64,000 bases of DNA, taken from positions 6,794,564 to 6,858,563 of the forward strand of contig NW_002060944.1 of assembly GCF_000150275.1 (NCBI RefSeq). The letters are read 5' to 3'. The translations under genes and the position numbers were made by a program. The DNA comes from Trichoplax adhaerens (lineage: Eukaryota; Placozoa; Uniplacotomia; Trichoplacea; Trichoplacidae). Positions 12,701 through 24,440 of this stretch are shown here, in pieces (the stretch's first letter is position 1; each line of letters opens with the position of its first letter). The notes under the pieces are model-generated. The model was not told the DNA's origin. It searched no databases and saw only the letters and a list, made by a program, of their open reading frames with translations.

Positions 12701-15700
12701 ATTGCTGGTAGTAATGACAAGAATAATAATGGTCCATCTCAAGGGTTATTTATTGAGCGTAGAGTAGAAATTGATCTGACCACATTACTATCTACCTATA
12801 AATCATTGGACATATCGGCCATAAATGTTAGCTTTAATTTTTTCTCAAGAGATATCGAATTTTTTAAAATGCTATACCAAAACTATCATCAACATCATTG
12901 ATGCTTCTTGAAAGGTTCAAGATAATATCCACCAATGTGAACTTGGATTTACTTCTAAGAAGATATCGAGAGAAAGCATATCTGAAAATGCTCTATTAGC
13001 CATCATAGATGCTATAAATGCTTCTGAAAGGTGCACGATATCGACCATCAATGCTAGCTTTCATTTTCCTTGAGTGGATAGCAAGGGGCATAGTTAAAAA
13101 TGCTACCCTCAACATCTTCGACAAGATATCGAAAGGCCATATTCTAAAAACTAGCATTATGGCTACAACAAGTTCCAAGATATCAACCATAAATGTTAGC
13201 TTTGATATTTCACTGAGTAGATTTGGAAAGAGCCTTGTCTAAAAATGCTATTCTAGCCACCATAAATCATTATGACAAGGAACAGGTAATATCAAACCAA
13301 TGTTGAAATCATTTTAACGGCTCGTTTCCCTAATAAGAAAAGTACACCTATCAACCCTAAACTAGCCCTAATGGAGATGACATATTGCTGCTTATCATTT
13401 TCGGTTAATCAATTTTTTTTCTCTCAGGACATTGAAATTAAAAATCCTACAAAACCTAAATTAATCATCATGGACGCCAAACGCTATTTAAGTCATTTAA
13501 CTTTACTTAACTTAACAAGTCTTGCTTAAGTCTTAAGAAAGTCTTGAAAACCAAAACTAAACTTCATATAACTAGCTATAGTGATTAATGAAATACCCTT
13601 AGAGCCATAGCTTTTGGCATACTAATATCAAATCCTAAATGTTACTCTTTTCTTTTCATGATACTAAAATCGAACTTGCTACAGACGCTTAAGATATGCT
13701 TGACCCATAGTTTAATTTTATCGATATTATTATACTTGGAAATACATACCTTATAGAAGTGAATCTAAATCATAGACGTTATACATCGTCATTTTCCTGC
13801 TATTATAAATAACTGAGAAATCAAAATCTTTCTCAAGATACCATAAGCTTTTAAAAACTAAACTACCCATCTATCACTGATACGATACATTGCCGTTTCT
13901 AAAGGACTATGTACACTACAAAAACCATAATAATCTGTATTAAAGTCATCACATGTCGTGTTAATTAATTTTTACAATCCAGTATATCATCGTTTGCCAT
14001 AGTTTACCAATTTTGACCTTCAATTGCCTATCGTAAAATGTCAAATATAGCCTATATCAATTAAGAAACTGAGCAATCATGGACGTTTTGATCTTCAAAG
14101 CGATACCCTGACTCAATAAGTAACGATCATGAACATATCGGTTATACGAAAATATGTTAATTACAAGGTGGAGGCGGAAAGTGCAAACTCTACGTTGAAG
14201 AATTTTCCATTCTGAACAAACACCTTGATGGACATATCCGCTTTAATAATTTTGGATATCAAAATTGATTCCCACTTCTCTCTTTTTCCATAGAAGTCTA
14301 CCATTTCCTGATCATTTTTAAATTCTTTTAACGTAGGAACTACTCAATTAATTATAAATATCTTTCCAAGAATTGGATAGAAAATAGGTGGTGCTGTATC
14401 TCATTGATAGTCTTGATACTTACGTTGAAAAAATTTCTCGATCAAATAAATCATCAACATATAACATCCAAGTCTTGTCTCAAGTTCAATCTTCCTCTCT
14501 TTGATACTATATCCATGCTGCAACAGATTTAACATGATAAATGGATTAAACCACTGATAGGCAATGATGTTAGTTAACCCAACTTGAATATTTCTAAATT
14601 CTCCCATTAAAAAAGCCTTAACTCGACTATTTTTATTACTTCTACACTTTTAAATACATTAAATGATATCCTACTATTGAAATACCCGACAATGCTGTAT
14701 TAGAATTTGACCTCCTAGTCTATTTGATGGACTTTTTTTTCAATGCTAGGGTAATTCAAGGTCTTTCTTTTTTTCGATATACTTAATTTATTATATCAAC
14801 TTCGTTATGATTATGATTGATACAGAGTTAATATCTCCATTGAGTATTCATCCACATCTCCTCAATTGTCTCTCAAGTTGATGCCAATTAAATTGATATC
14901 ACATATTAATCCATCTGCATTACACCTCCGTATCAAGTAAACACATTTGTTGATGCTATTTAGTAGCTTTTGAAAGATGTAAAATTGAATTTTACATATT
15001 TAATTATTAATGTAACTACATTATGTTAAGGAGATAGATGCATTGATGGAGTTGAAATAGTTTCAATCTTGTTGAAACCACCTATTAGAATTTCCACCCC
15101 CTAAATTCGTCTTCCTATTCAATACGAAGAGATTAGACCTTTCTAAACTAATAGACCTCATGAATAATTTCAATTTTTGAAAATTTCTCAATTTCATTAG
15201 CAGACTGGCGTAAACATCTTAATAGGGTAGATAAGACATACTTAGCTCTTGCTTTCACGCAGTTAATATTTGCCTAGCAGTATTCTATACCAAAATGATA
15301 CATTATAATGTACTAGAGGTAGCACTTTGTAGCATCTAGTATATTGTTTTGCCCTAACCTTAAAATTAAAACAAAAATAGTTAGATTAATTATTATTAGT
15401 TTTTATTACTAGATTGCTTGTATCAGTAACATTATGAAGAAAGTACTTTTATACCCATGATACTGATGGCGTAATATCTTATTTCCGTTTTGTTATTAGG
15501 ATGAAAATGGAGCTTACATGATTGACCGTGACCCACGTTATTTTAGGCCTATTCTGAATTTTTTACGTCATAGCAAGTTAATTATTGATAAGGATATCCC
15601 TTTGGAAGGTAGACCTTAACAATTATTGCCGCATAAACTACTTTATTATCTTATGATATATTGATATTTGTCTTCGTTGACGATTAATATCTTCTTTGTA

Positions 15701-16618
15701 ATAATATCTTTATATCATTAAATTTCAACATCAAATCATGAGTCCATAGGTAGATACTTACTGTTGAAAAATCAAATTTGATTTAACTATCAGTGCAGTA
15801 ATACATAACAAGTCAAGTATGTAACGAGTTAATCTTAACATTATTCTTAATGCTGTACAATGCGAAAAAGCGAGTGATGTTGTCTCTACACTAGATGTCA
15901 TGATTTTGCTATAGTCTCGATCTGATAACTTTAATTAAAAAATATAGGTCTGCTATTGACGTTTGCAGTACTTATCGATAAATAGGCTCAATATACAGTA
16001 TATAGCATCAAGTCAAGCAAAGTTGCATAACATTACCCATTCTTACAATGTTTAATAAATTATAAATTTGCTAGTAGCTTTTTTCAGTTAATTTCTTATC
16101 TCTCTTTAAAATATGAGTACTCAGTATTTACTATTGAATATATCCATGTTTAGGGGTCTTAGAAGAAGCTGAATTCTTTAATATGGAAAATTTAGTACAA
16201 TTAACTCAGAGGCGTATTGAAGCTAGAGATTCCAAAGCTAAGGTAGAAATATATGAATAACATTTGCTATTGTGCTGTCTGTCAAAATTAGACATTCGAT
16301 CAAATTTTATAGCATCATTTAACTACTTTTTAGAAACCATCCAATCATGTTTATCGTGTAATACAATGCCAAGAAGCTGAATTAACTCATTTAGTGTCTA
16401 CAATGTCAGATGGGTGGAGATTTGAGCAGGTATATTTCAATATTAAAATTTACAAGTTAATGTTTTAGATTTTAAGCATTTATTATTTGCACGATAAAAC
16501 ACTTTCAGTAACGCTATCGTTTTATATTTAGGTCATCAATCTAGGATCAGGCTACACCTATGGCAATGAAGATCAATCAGAATTATTATGTGTCGTTTCA
16601 CGTGATATAAGAGATTAA
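6742..16618 (+). CDS. KCTD5-like: BTB/POZ protein of the KCTD2/KCTD5/KCTD17 group
   Basis: Proteins of this group are substrate adaptors for Cullin-3 ubiquitin ligases that form ring-shaped oligomers. Five exons were read: 6742-6912, 15500-15608, 16154-16242, 16334-16429 and 16532-16618. All have GT-AG borders and join in phase to give 183 residues. The start is ATG at 6742 (a second ATG follows directly). Residues about 14-100 form the BTB (T1-like) fold, beginning WVKLNVGG and including [13 protein letters not shown] and IDRDPRYF. Conserved C-terminal landmarks of the family are VLEEAEF, STMSDGW and YTYGNEDQ. The protein ends soon after LLCVVSRD, so it lacks the longer tail of human KCTD5 (about 234 residues) and has a short N-terminus. 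The first intron is about 8.6 kb and filled with degenerate repeats, whereas the other introns are 90-550 bases. Group assignment is firm; the choice between KCTD2, 5 and 17 is not meaningful here. Confidence 0.93.
7101..7222. repeat. GA/AG microsatellites
   Basis: An uninterrupted (AG)n run of about 12 units lies at 7101-7125. A shorter run follows near 7207-7222. Both lie in the first 350 bases of the KCTD5-like first intron. A similar run occurs at 61922-61940 in the Rac gene. Confidence 0.9.
10850..11920. repeat. Degenerate intronic tandem array, about 70-170-bp units
   Basis: The motif AATCCTAAACGATA(C)GTTAATCA followed by GTTTAAGTACAC, then CCACGTTATCATC, then ACTACTAGATAT recurs in order at least seven times (for example near 11299, 11466, 11609 and 11775). 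Units are shuffled and partly deleted, so the period is irregular. No reading frame runs through it. Confidence 0.75.
12790..13270. repeat. Degenerate tandem repeat, about 115-bp units
   Basis: Four related units carry a GATATC-like block, ACCAT(A/C)AATG(T/C)TAGCTTT and AAAAATGCTA in the same order, near 12820, 12930, 13045 and 13190. Short open frames on both strands here follow the repeat and have no protein similarity that I recognise. Confidence 0.65.
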
Positions 16619-18635
16619 AAAAGAAAGCACCGTGATGTCATAAATCCAAGCACTAGTTATATGAGAATCAACCGGATAAAAACTATAGACTGTAAAGTTT
16701 CTGGTAATATCAAGAATATCGGCTTTCTTTATATGGTATTTGAATCAGACATAAAACAGGGCAATAGTCACTTTCAGCGAAATGATAAAAATGATATTGT
16801 TTACTTGCTACTTACTTAATCTAATATAGCATTTTTCTTGTAATTGCCTTTTTTATCAACGGATACTAATGAATCTTGCGAATCTTCTAATTTGCGATCG
16901 ATAATTTAATGCTAAATATTTCTATAACTATACTGTATCATTACCGTCTTCCATTGTTGTAGGCATCAATTAATATTTCCGATGATTCCTACATTATTAA
17001 GCCACGACCGTACTAATTATAATTGTAATGAAATTAGAATATAAGCTGTAGGTTACTTATATAGTATTCCATTATCACAGATCTACTCACTGACTCTACA
17101 TGATAAATAATCCAGATATTGGAGGTTTATAAAAAATTTTTTAAAAGTTTACTTTGCTGCATTTTTTGTATTAAGGTACTGTACTTTACTGTATATCCTA
17201 CAATTTATTCGACTTCCTATTATGTAATCAGATGCATATAGGATATTGTGATATTGTGTATCCTAACTGATAGGATTTTCAATTAATTTCGTCAACTGAA
17301 TTTTTATCACCTGAGGAAGGAGAATCGAATTGTTCAAATTACCCTATGCGCATTTAAGTATAATTTCGCTGCACATCACAGCTATAATAAACTTCCTATC
17401 GGTTACATTTCTCGTTCTATCTTGCGCTGTATACGCTAACACTTTATGCTTAACTTATATATTTAACTTAATTCTTATGATGAATTGTCTTCAACGATAT
17501 GTTAAATCATTGTTCCATGATGCTCTATTATAATAATTTCGTATTATTATCATAGTCTTACTGATAGTATGAACAATTTAATAATATCTGATTAAATTGT
17601 TATTATTACTGCTATAAGTAAACGAGGTAGCTGCGAATTATTAGCGTCAAAATAAGTTTTAATCAATCCGTATTTTAACTATCAGCATATGCATTAATAA
17701 AGTTTAAAGTAAAAAATTGTCCTTGTATAAGACGGCTAGTATAATTAAATTGATGTTATAATTAGTTGATTATCAGAAAGTGTCTATTTGAGCACACATA
17801 CTGCACATAAGTAGGTCTTAAAGTTATGGTCTAAAAACGTAATCTAATTAAAAGTACTTAGCCTCAATCATTCAATACAAAAGTAACTACCACGACGGGT
17901 ATACTTTCTTTTTAAGAGATTGAATCCAGCTATCGTTAGATGCTATTACCACTTAGATGGATTACTTTATATTGCATCTTTACTCGTTCTTCATAAAGAA
18001 CCAATCGTATGAAAGAGTACCAGTGCAGCGAGATTTTTTAAGCCTTCTACTGGCGGTATTGCTGTTAGTTTAAGATGCTTACATAAGTCAATAGAGATCA
18101 CCAAATGCATTTCAACTTTGCTATTTTCGTGATCGATAAGCTTTTTTCAGCTATTTGATAGTTTTTAAGTGGCATAGCTAACAACTTTGTTGATGGTATA
18201 TCTTCAAATTGTAACTATAAAGTCTATTAAATATACAAGCCATACTACTGCTTGGTTTACTATACTATTGTACAGTACTATAGCAAAATTGAAATACACT
18301 TAGTCTACTCTATAAACAAGTTTCTGCTGAAGATTGATCATTAATTGTTATTATAATAATAGACAGTAATTAAAACAATAAGTAACGTAAAATCGTATCA
18401 CGAGCTGCATGGGCTTCAAAAATCTTCCATTTGCAGTGCTTTACAGTGCAGCAGTTATAAATTGATAACAGTGCATCATCGATTAAACGGTTTGTGTAAA
18501 TCAAGTTCTCGCTGTCGGTAGAGTTTCTACTGCTGATGGAAACCGATCGATAATTATAAGAAGCAAGTAAGAAATTAAAGAGATTTGTACTGTCAAAACA
18601 ATCATTATAAGTGAAGAAGAAGACGTCATGGATCC
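16619..18635. other. Intergenic, nothing recognised
   Basis: AT-rich sequence after the KCTD5-like stop codon. No further exon, RNA gene or repeat array was recognised on either strand. The 3' untranslated region of the KCTD5-like gene must lie at its left end. Confidence 0.5.
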
Positions 18636-19314
18636 ATGGGTCGTCGCTGTAACTCAACATTGCTCCTACTTATATCTAATATTAGCAACTATCGATATAT
18701 GGCTTATCGCAATACGAGCGTATGGATAGCGTATCCTGGTCGAATGGGTCAAAACAACAATCGTTCCACTTTAATAACTGGTTGCGATTCAGGATTTAGC
18801 AATTTATTAGCTAAGTCTTTAGATTGGATTGATGTCATGTATTTGCTGCATGCTTAACCCAGTAAGGAGCCACCCAGCTAGCTCAATCGACTTCATCACG
18901 GGTAAAAACATTCATGATGGATGTTATACAGCAGCAAGACATTGTAAATGCTTACTGCATGATCAAGGCTACGCTACGAGAGGATAGAGGTATATGGGCA
19001 GTAGTCAATAATGCAGGTATACTACGAGCTGGATTAATTGATTGGATGCCAATGCAAGAATATAAAAAGGCCGCTGATGTCAATCTACGGGGAATAGCAT
19101 CGGTTACTAAGAGTTTTTACCTATGGTCATTCGTGAACAAGGTCGATTTGTAAATGCGGTTAGTTTATACGGTATCTTACCATATGAATACATAGGTGCT
19201 TAAACCATCTCCAAATTTGCTGCAGTTCAGTATGTCGGGAAAATATTTCTGTGTGTTCTACGAGGATTGAGCACTTGTGGAGGGACGGCGATCATATTAT
19301 TCCAATAATATATT
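18636..19314 (+). pseudogene. Decayed short-chain dehydrogenase (retinol dehydrogenase/17-beta-HSD6 type)
   Basis: Several conserved SDR segments occur in order but in different frames. These are the cofactor loop TLITGCDSGF followed by LLAKSLD near 18770-18825, the VKTFMMDV strand near 18900-18925, the NNAG signature in WAVVNNAGI near 19000, a DVNLRG helix near 19080, and an ISKFA segment near 19207. A frameshift separates the cofactor loop from the next strand near 18838, TAA interrupts the resumed frame at 18863-18865, and another shift falls near 19116. A TAA at 19201-19203 occupies the place of the catalytic tyrosine in the YxxxK motif. Family members reduce or oxidise retinoids or steroids at the ER membrane, but this copy cannot encode an active enzyme. 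No introns are visible in the surviving part, so it may be a retrocopy or an old single-exon duplicate. Confidence 0.85.
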
Positions 19315-20430
19315 ATAAAAGCCTGACGGTAATGGATAATTCATTTACTTAACATACGTATTCCATGCTTGTAATCTACTCTTGTCTTTTACCTTACGTA
19401 CGTTGTAACTTTAATAAGTTAAATTATGGCTATCTGAGCAGATATTAACGGTAACCAATGAAATAAACAACGTTTCCGGATTCTATACTCGTATACTAAT
19501 AGTATTATGCAAACTAATTTAGGTTCGGTTACTATCGAAATAGCCCTGAACAGTGCAGATATCTACTAGTAACACCAAATGACGCGGATGCATTTTCGTA
19601 GTTATCGCATATAACAAACAAATAAATTGGTATTAGGCTTCGTTATCAAGTCACAAACAATTTTTTAATGATAATCGGTATCTGATCATTTGATAAATGA
19701 TCGTCATCGTTAAATACTACAACTGGTTCATCCCCTTGTATTTGATCTTGCTGCTGTCTTGGCTATACTAAGTGCAGACAGTGAACGCATGGCATAGACT
19801 ACTAAAAAAGACCTTTTAGTTGTCCATGACTGTGGTGAGTAACCTACGTTTTCGTATCGAGTAAATTGATTACACTTATGTGCATACTTTCTTAATTTAA
19901 TGTACTCAATATTGAAATGTTGGAAGAGTTAAAAATATAAAGAGGACGAAAAATAATTTTATGATTGAATTTGTAAACTTATATGTTTTATATTTCCACT
20001 ATTTTTAATCTACTCGTGCAGTTCATAACATTTCAGCCATTAAAAAGGATCTGATCTATCACATATTGCAATAAATATACCATTTTAACCTTATTACTTG
20101 AGCATATTTTACCTTCATGAATACATCAATAGAAGAATAAATATAGATAACCTTAATCTCCTAATAAGCAAATCGATTTCTATCGCTATAACCTCCGTAA
20201 CATGGATTTAGCGTAACAAATTATAATACTGTAAGTTATCGGTGATGCAATAGTTAATACTAATACATAATTGCATAAAAGAAGTTTACTACTTATGATA
20301 CTATTGGTAAATACAACATGAAGTCAATAAGCAGAGTATCTTTTACGGTCTTGCCAATTAGTAAACTGTAGGAATTTTAGGGCTATCCGAGTAGGCGATT
20401 ATCAAGTCGTCTAACGCAGGACTTTATAAT

Positions 20431-21077
20431 GATAGTTATAATCTTACGAATACCGAAATTACAAAATTTTGGTATCTTCTTATACAAAGGGAAATGCTAT
20501 ACAGCTTAAAAGCTGAAAAGAAAATTTATTGAGCCCGGAGCGACTACTGCCGGCGAATGGCAATTCGCTCGGTCTTTTATACCATCCCCACTCATTTGTG
20601 GGGCATACTAGTAAATTACTCCTTCCACAAATTGTATAAGTTACTATAGGGAATTACTCCCAGACAATTAACATTACTTAGTATGAGCTTGGATAGTAAA
20701 CAGACACTAATGAAAAACAACCAATTATGGTGCTAATCAGCGAGCCTGAGCTCAGCACCAATACATGTAATTAATTATTGGAGCAATGCGCTCCCATAAG
20801 CTAATCCTATATTAAACGATATTATATCTAGCTACATATAATTAATCCTTGTTGATTGCTCCATTATTGTAAACAACCAGTACTAGTGCCCCATGGTTGT
20901 CTACCAAAATGGTAAACAACAGGGTTAATTAATTGTTATTACCTAATTTATAATTTACGGAGCTACACTTCGTAACAGATAGTTATAATCTTACGAATAC
21001 CGAAATTACAAAATTTTGGTATCTTCTTATACAAAGGGAAATGTTATACAGCTTAAAAGCTGAAAAGAAAATTTATT
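20431..21077. mobile_element. 100-bp direct repeats flanking a 447-bp segment
   Basis: The segment starting GATAGTTATAATCTTACG is present at 20431-20530 and again at 20978-21077, with one visible mismatch over 100 bases. The 447 bases between them (20531-20977) are richer in GC at the left edge (GAGCCCGGAGCGACTACTG) and contain short inverted repeats, for example around ATGGTTGTC and GTAAACAAC. No protein is encoded. Near-identity of the copies indicates a recent event. It may be a small LTR-type or other non-autonomous element, or a tandem duplication of a 547-bp unit followed by deletion. I cannot decide between these. Confidence 0.6.
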
Positions 21078-22398
21078 TCGATCAATTCTACGTAGTATTT
21101 CATCTTTTTGGTCTCCTATTTTAAGATAAGAGATTATTTTATTACTTATTCTATGCTTTAATTGATTTCATATTTCTCCATAAAACATAAGAATATGCTT
21201 ACTCACGATGTAGGTGTAGCCATTACATATGGTAAATCATGAATATCAATTAGCTAATCAATCAAAAAAGTCAATAATTAATTAGCTAATTAACGTAGAA
21301 TGTTTATTTATTTCATGTGTATGGAAATTTATTGCATGTAAATTGAGATTGGGAGGAAGTAGCAACATGGCAAAATGAAAATAGTAAAGAAATAATAAGT
21401 GACTTGATAATTTTTTCTCTTTCTAGATTGATAGCTGCAGATGTTATTTCCATTTAATCATCTACTAACATATTACATGTAGAAATCTCGCCAATGGATG
21501 GCTGATCATTGCCGGTATGTTATACAGCTTGTAGTTATCTTCTATACTTCACCGGCCAGAAGGGCTAGTCTTCGTCTCAATATAACTACTAAGCTATGGA
21601 AGAGAACGATTATCCTGCTCTATTTGCTTAAACTAACATCATAATAGTTTCCAAATGTAATTAAAAGGCTAGTAGACTCAATAGTATGCGACTGGGTATT
21701 ATTGACTTGTATACTCGTATGTAGCGGAAATTATATATAAAAAATCACCGTTTGACGTCCTCATAGGAATACCATATCAAGAATGATCGTTATTCTCTCC
21801 TGTCTACAATATGGCATTGCCAAGATTTATTCTTGTAGATAGCTGCTAATTAACACTAAATAAATTAGTTTGCATTAAATTAAACATAGCTAGAAATTCC
21901 ATGTTAACCATTTTCGTAAGGTTAAAGATAGAAATTTTGCATTCGGGCAACGATATTTGGTAAGCAATGTTGGAACTGTCAAAATATCACTACGTTTGCT
22001 TAGTATCAAATATCATCCTTAAATTTACAGTGAGTAGCAGTATCGAAGAACACCTGGAGCCTTTTTAATTGTTTCTCATCACTAAAACAAAGTAATAATT
22101 ACATTTTCAGAACTTCTATTTGTCCTTCTATACATTAAGGAACATGCTATCATAAATATTGGTCATTTAATAGCAGCCAGCTCTATCGTTATCCAAGAGA
22201 ATTGATTCATCGCAGGTAATGAGGAAGTTATACTTGCAATTAAAGTTTCTTTTCGACTTTCTTTTGTTTAATGTCTTAGTTAGGATAGCATTTCATTCTT
22301 CCATCCTATGTCGTACTATACATTTCTTTTTAGATCATATTCCTATATAGAATATGATCTTTTGCTATTAAGCAGATTTAACGCAATGAATTGCTCTT

Positions 22399-22965
22399 AA
22401 TGATGCTATTTTTGATCGGCCTTCAGGTACTGTAGCACTTAAAGTTTATTTTGAAAAGGAGAGTCAAAACTTTTTTTATTGGTCATTGATCTTTGTCAGT
22501 AGCTCTCTTACTATTGCTATATCGTGATATAGAGCTAGTCCCTACAAAAATCTAGCTTATTTTTCCGTTACACTCTAATACGATACGTATTCTTTGCCTT
22601 CAGACAGGTTTACTACAGTTACACTTAGCTATGTTATTTATGGATCTTAAATAGACATTATCGTTTGGAAGAGATCCTACTTGTTATTTCTGCTAACGAT
22701 TGCAGTCAAGAAGAATTATTCATATCCGCTTCAAGTAGGATTTAAAAGCTGATTCAATGATAAATAATCGGGCTATTCTACTAGCTATTTCCATTACAGA
22801 ATGCAATTATTCATCATTTCCTAGTAAAAGCTTCAGGTTCTTAAATGATAGGATGCCTTAGTGGTTCTTACTTTATTAGCGGCAGTTGTTTATGGATTTA
22901 AAGAAGAATTTAAAACTTGTGCAATTAGTATACATAAGCGCCATTCTTGTCAATTCCTTACGTGA
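22399..22965 (+). pseudogene. Possible relic of a membrane-protein gene
   Basis: A 42-codon stretch at 22399-22524 reads like protein (NDAIFDRPSGTVALK, then an aromatic and hydrophobic run) and ends at TGA 22525-22527. A second stretch at 22861-22962 (VVLTLLAAVVYGFKEEF) ends at TGA. No ordered splice signals connect them, and intervening segments are broken by stops. The composition suggests a decayed transmembrane protein, but no family was recognised and chance cannot be excluded. Confidence 0.25.
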
Positions 22966-23859
22966 TAAACTATAAAGTAATAATTTAATTATCTACACTA
23001 TTTGCATCATTCCGTATTTTTAATCTAAGAAATGGCGTTATTCTTCCTATAAGGCCATTTATTTAACAAAGCATCATCGTTCAATTAAACTGCCTTTACT
23101 GATAAACTCTGAATATAATTTGAAATAGCCTTGGTAGACAGTAAAAATTTTCATTGAAAGCATACAATGGCTAATTTATGTAGTATAATGAGGCTTTATT
23201 GCCTATTACGGGTAGCCATTTACTTTAGTAACTGTGTAACAGTTTATAACACACATATAGCATTTTATCGAATAGGTTATTGTCGATTACACATCGATGT
23301 CAATAACTCTATTTTCCATTTATTTTATAACATTTGACCGCAGATTTTATTGTTTCCTATCCAATAGGAACAACAATGTCTTTATGTTTAAAAGAATATT
23401 TTCGATCATTAGAATTAAAGCTATATTACATAATAATAGTGTCTTTATGCCACCAAGAAGAATGAGAAGAACTTATCAATACAGCCATTTTAACTGACTA
23501 TAACATATATCAAGATATAATAATGGTCATAGATAACATCAGTAAGAATGCATAGGCGTATAGGCTATTGATAAAGAAATTAGCAATTTTCATTACTCTC
23601 CAAGTTCAATATGGTAGTCTACTTCTATTAATTGATACCATTTATTGCGTTATTAAATTAAAACTAAAAATGACAAGGGATTACAATAAAGATTACCTAA
23701 GATAGAGATGGTAATCTAGTCTTCATTTTTTAAGGATACATAATACATATGCTCGTAAACTAGGCCATACCGGTAATCAATATTAGTAGGAATTTGTATA
23801 AAAGTTTTTAACTAAGGACATGGTAATGATTATGGATACTGTGATGGAGGGTTCGATAT

Positions 23860-24440
23860 CTCAGAGGATTGAGATTTAGTCGCCATTTACAATTATTACA
23901 ACAAAGGGTTTATAAAAGTTATGCTTTATTGTAGGTTAGTAATATAAAGTACAGTGAGGTAGTTACGGTAGATCAGCGTGCAAGCTGTCGTAAGTAACGA
24001 GTAGAAGTATTAGACTGTGAGAGACTAACTAGAAGACTAACTGAGAGGCTAATGAACTCTGAGGTAGAAATCGCCGGTATTTATAGTTTTAAAGATAGAG
24101 CACATGCAGAGAATAGGATTGTGGAATTAGATACAACATATACCATAACAGGTTACAAAATAGCAGATGATTGTAGAAAACAGCGAGTACCGTAATAACT
24201 AAATACAGTAGTCTATATATGAATGTAGAGTAAGCGGACTGTAGATCTGTCTAAATATAAGAGCAATACAACATGTCTATATTTAAGAGTAGAATATAGT
24301 TACAGTATATTCTAAATACACTACAGATACTACTATCAATTGTACAGTAATACATTTAAAATTATTGGAGCAATTGCTGTGTCATTCACATATCATGACT
24401 GCTCCAATCTTGGTTATACAAGCTCAAGATTGTTGTCTAC
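23860..24440. mobile_element. Possible non-autonomous element remnant
   Basis: Base composition here is less AT-rich than the surroundings. The segment near 24361 shares AATTATTGGAGCAAT with the 447-bp segment at 20.5-21.0 kb. A TTTATAAAAGTTATG box near 23908 could be a TATA-like element. No coding capacity, terminal repeats or target-site duplication was found, so the call is tentative. Confidence 0.25.

Larger units (their letters stand above)
6913..15499 (+). other. 8.6-kb first intron of the KCTD5-like gene
   Basis: The intron opens with GTAAGT at 6913 and closes with TTATTAG before 15500. It contains GA microsatellites near its start and degenerate tandem arrays near 10.85-11.9 kb and 12.8-13.3 kb. 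The remainder is AT-rich sequence without recognisable exons. An additional alternative first exon inside it cannot be excluded. Confidence 0.8.

Noticed and set aside
12626-13242. Open frames on both strands near 12.6-13.2 kb
   Set aside because: The later part lies in a degenerate tandem repeat inside the KCTD5-like intron, and the frames are not spliced to neighbours in any consistent way.
18370-18660. 96-codon minus-strand frame opposite the SDR pseudogene
   Set aside because: No similarity to known proteins; it lies next to and partly over the plus-strand SDR relic and looks like chance.
23860-23900. tRNA-like B box (GGTTCGA)
   Set aside because: No matching acceptor stem, A box or anticodon arm at the required spacing.
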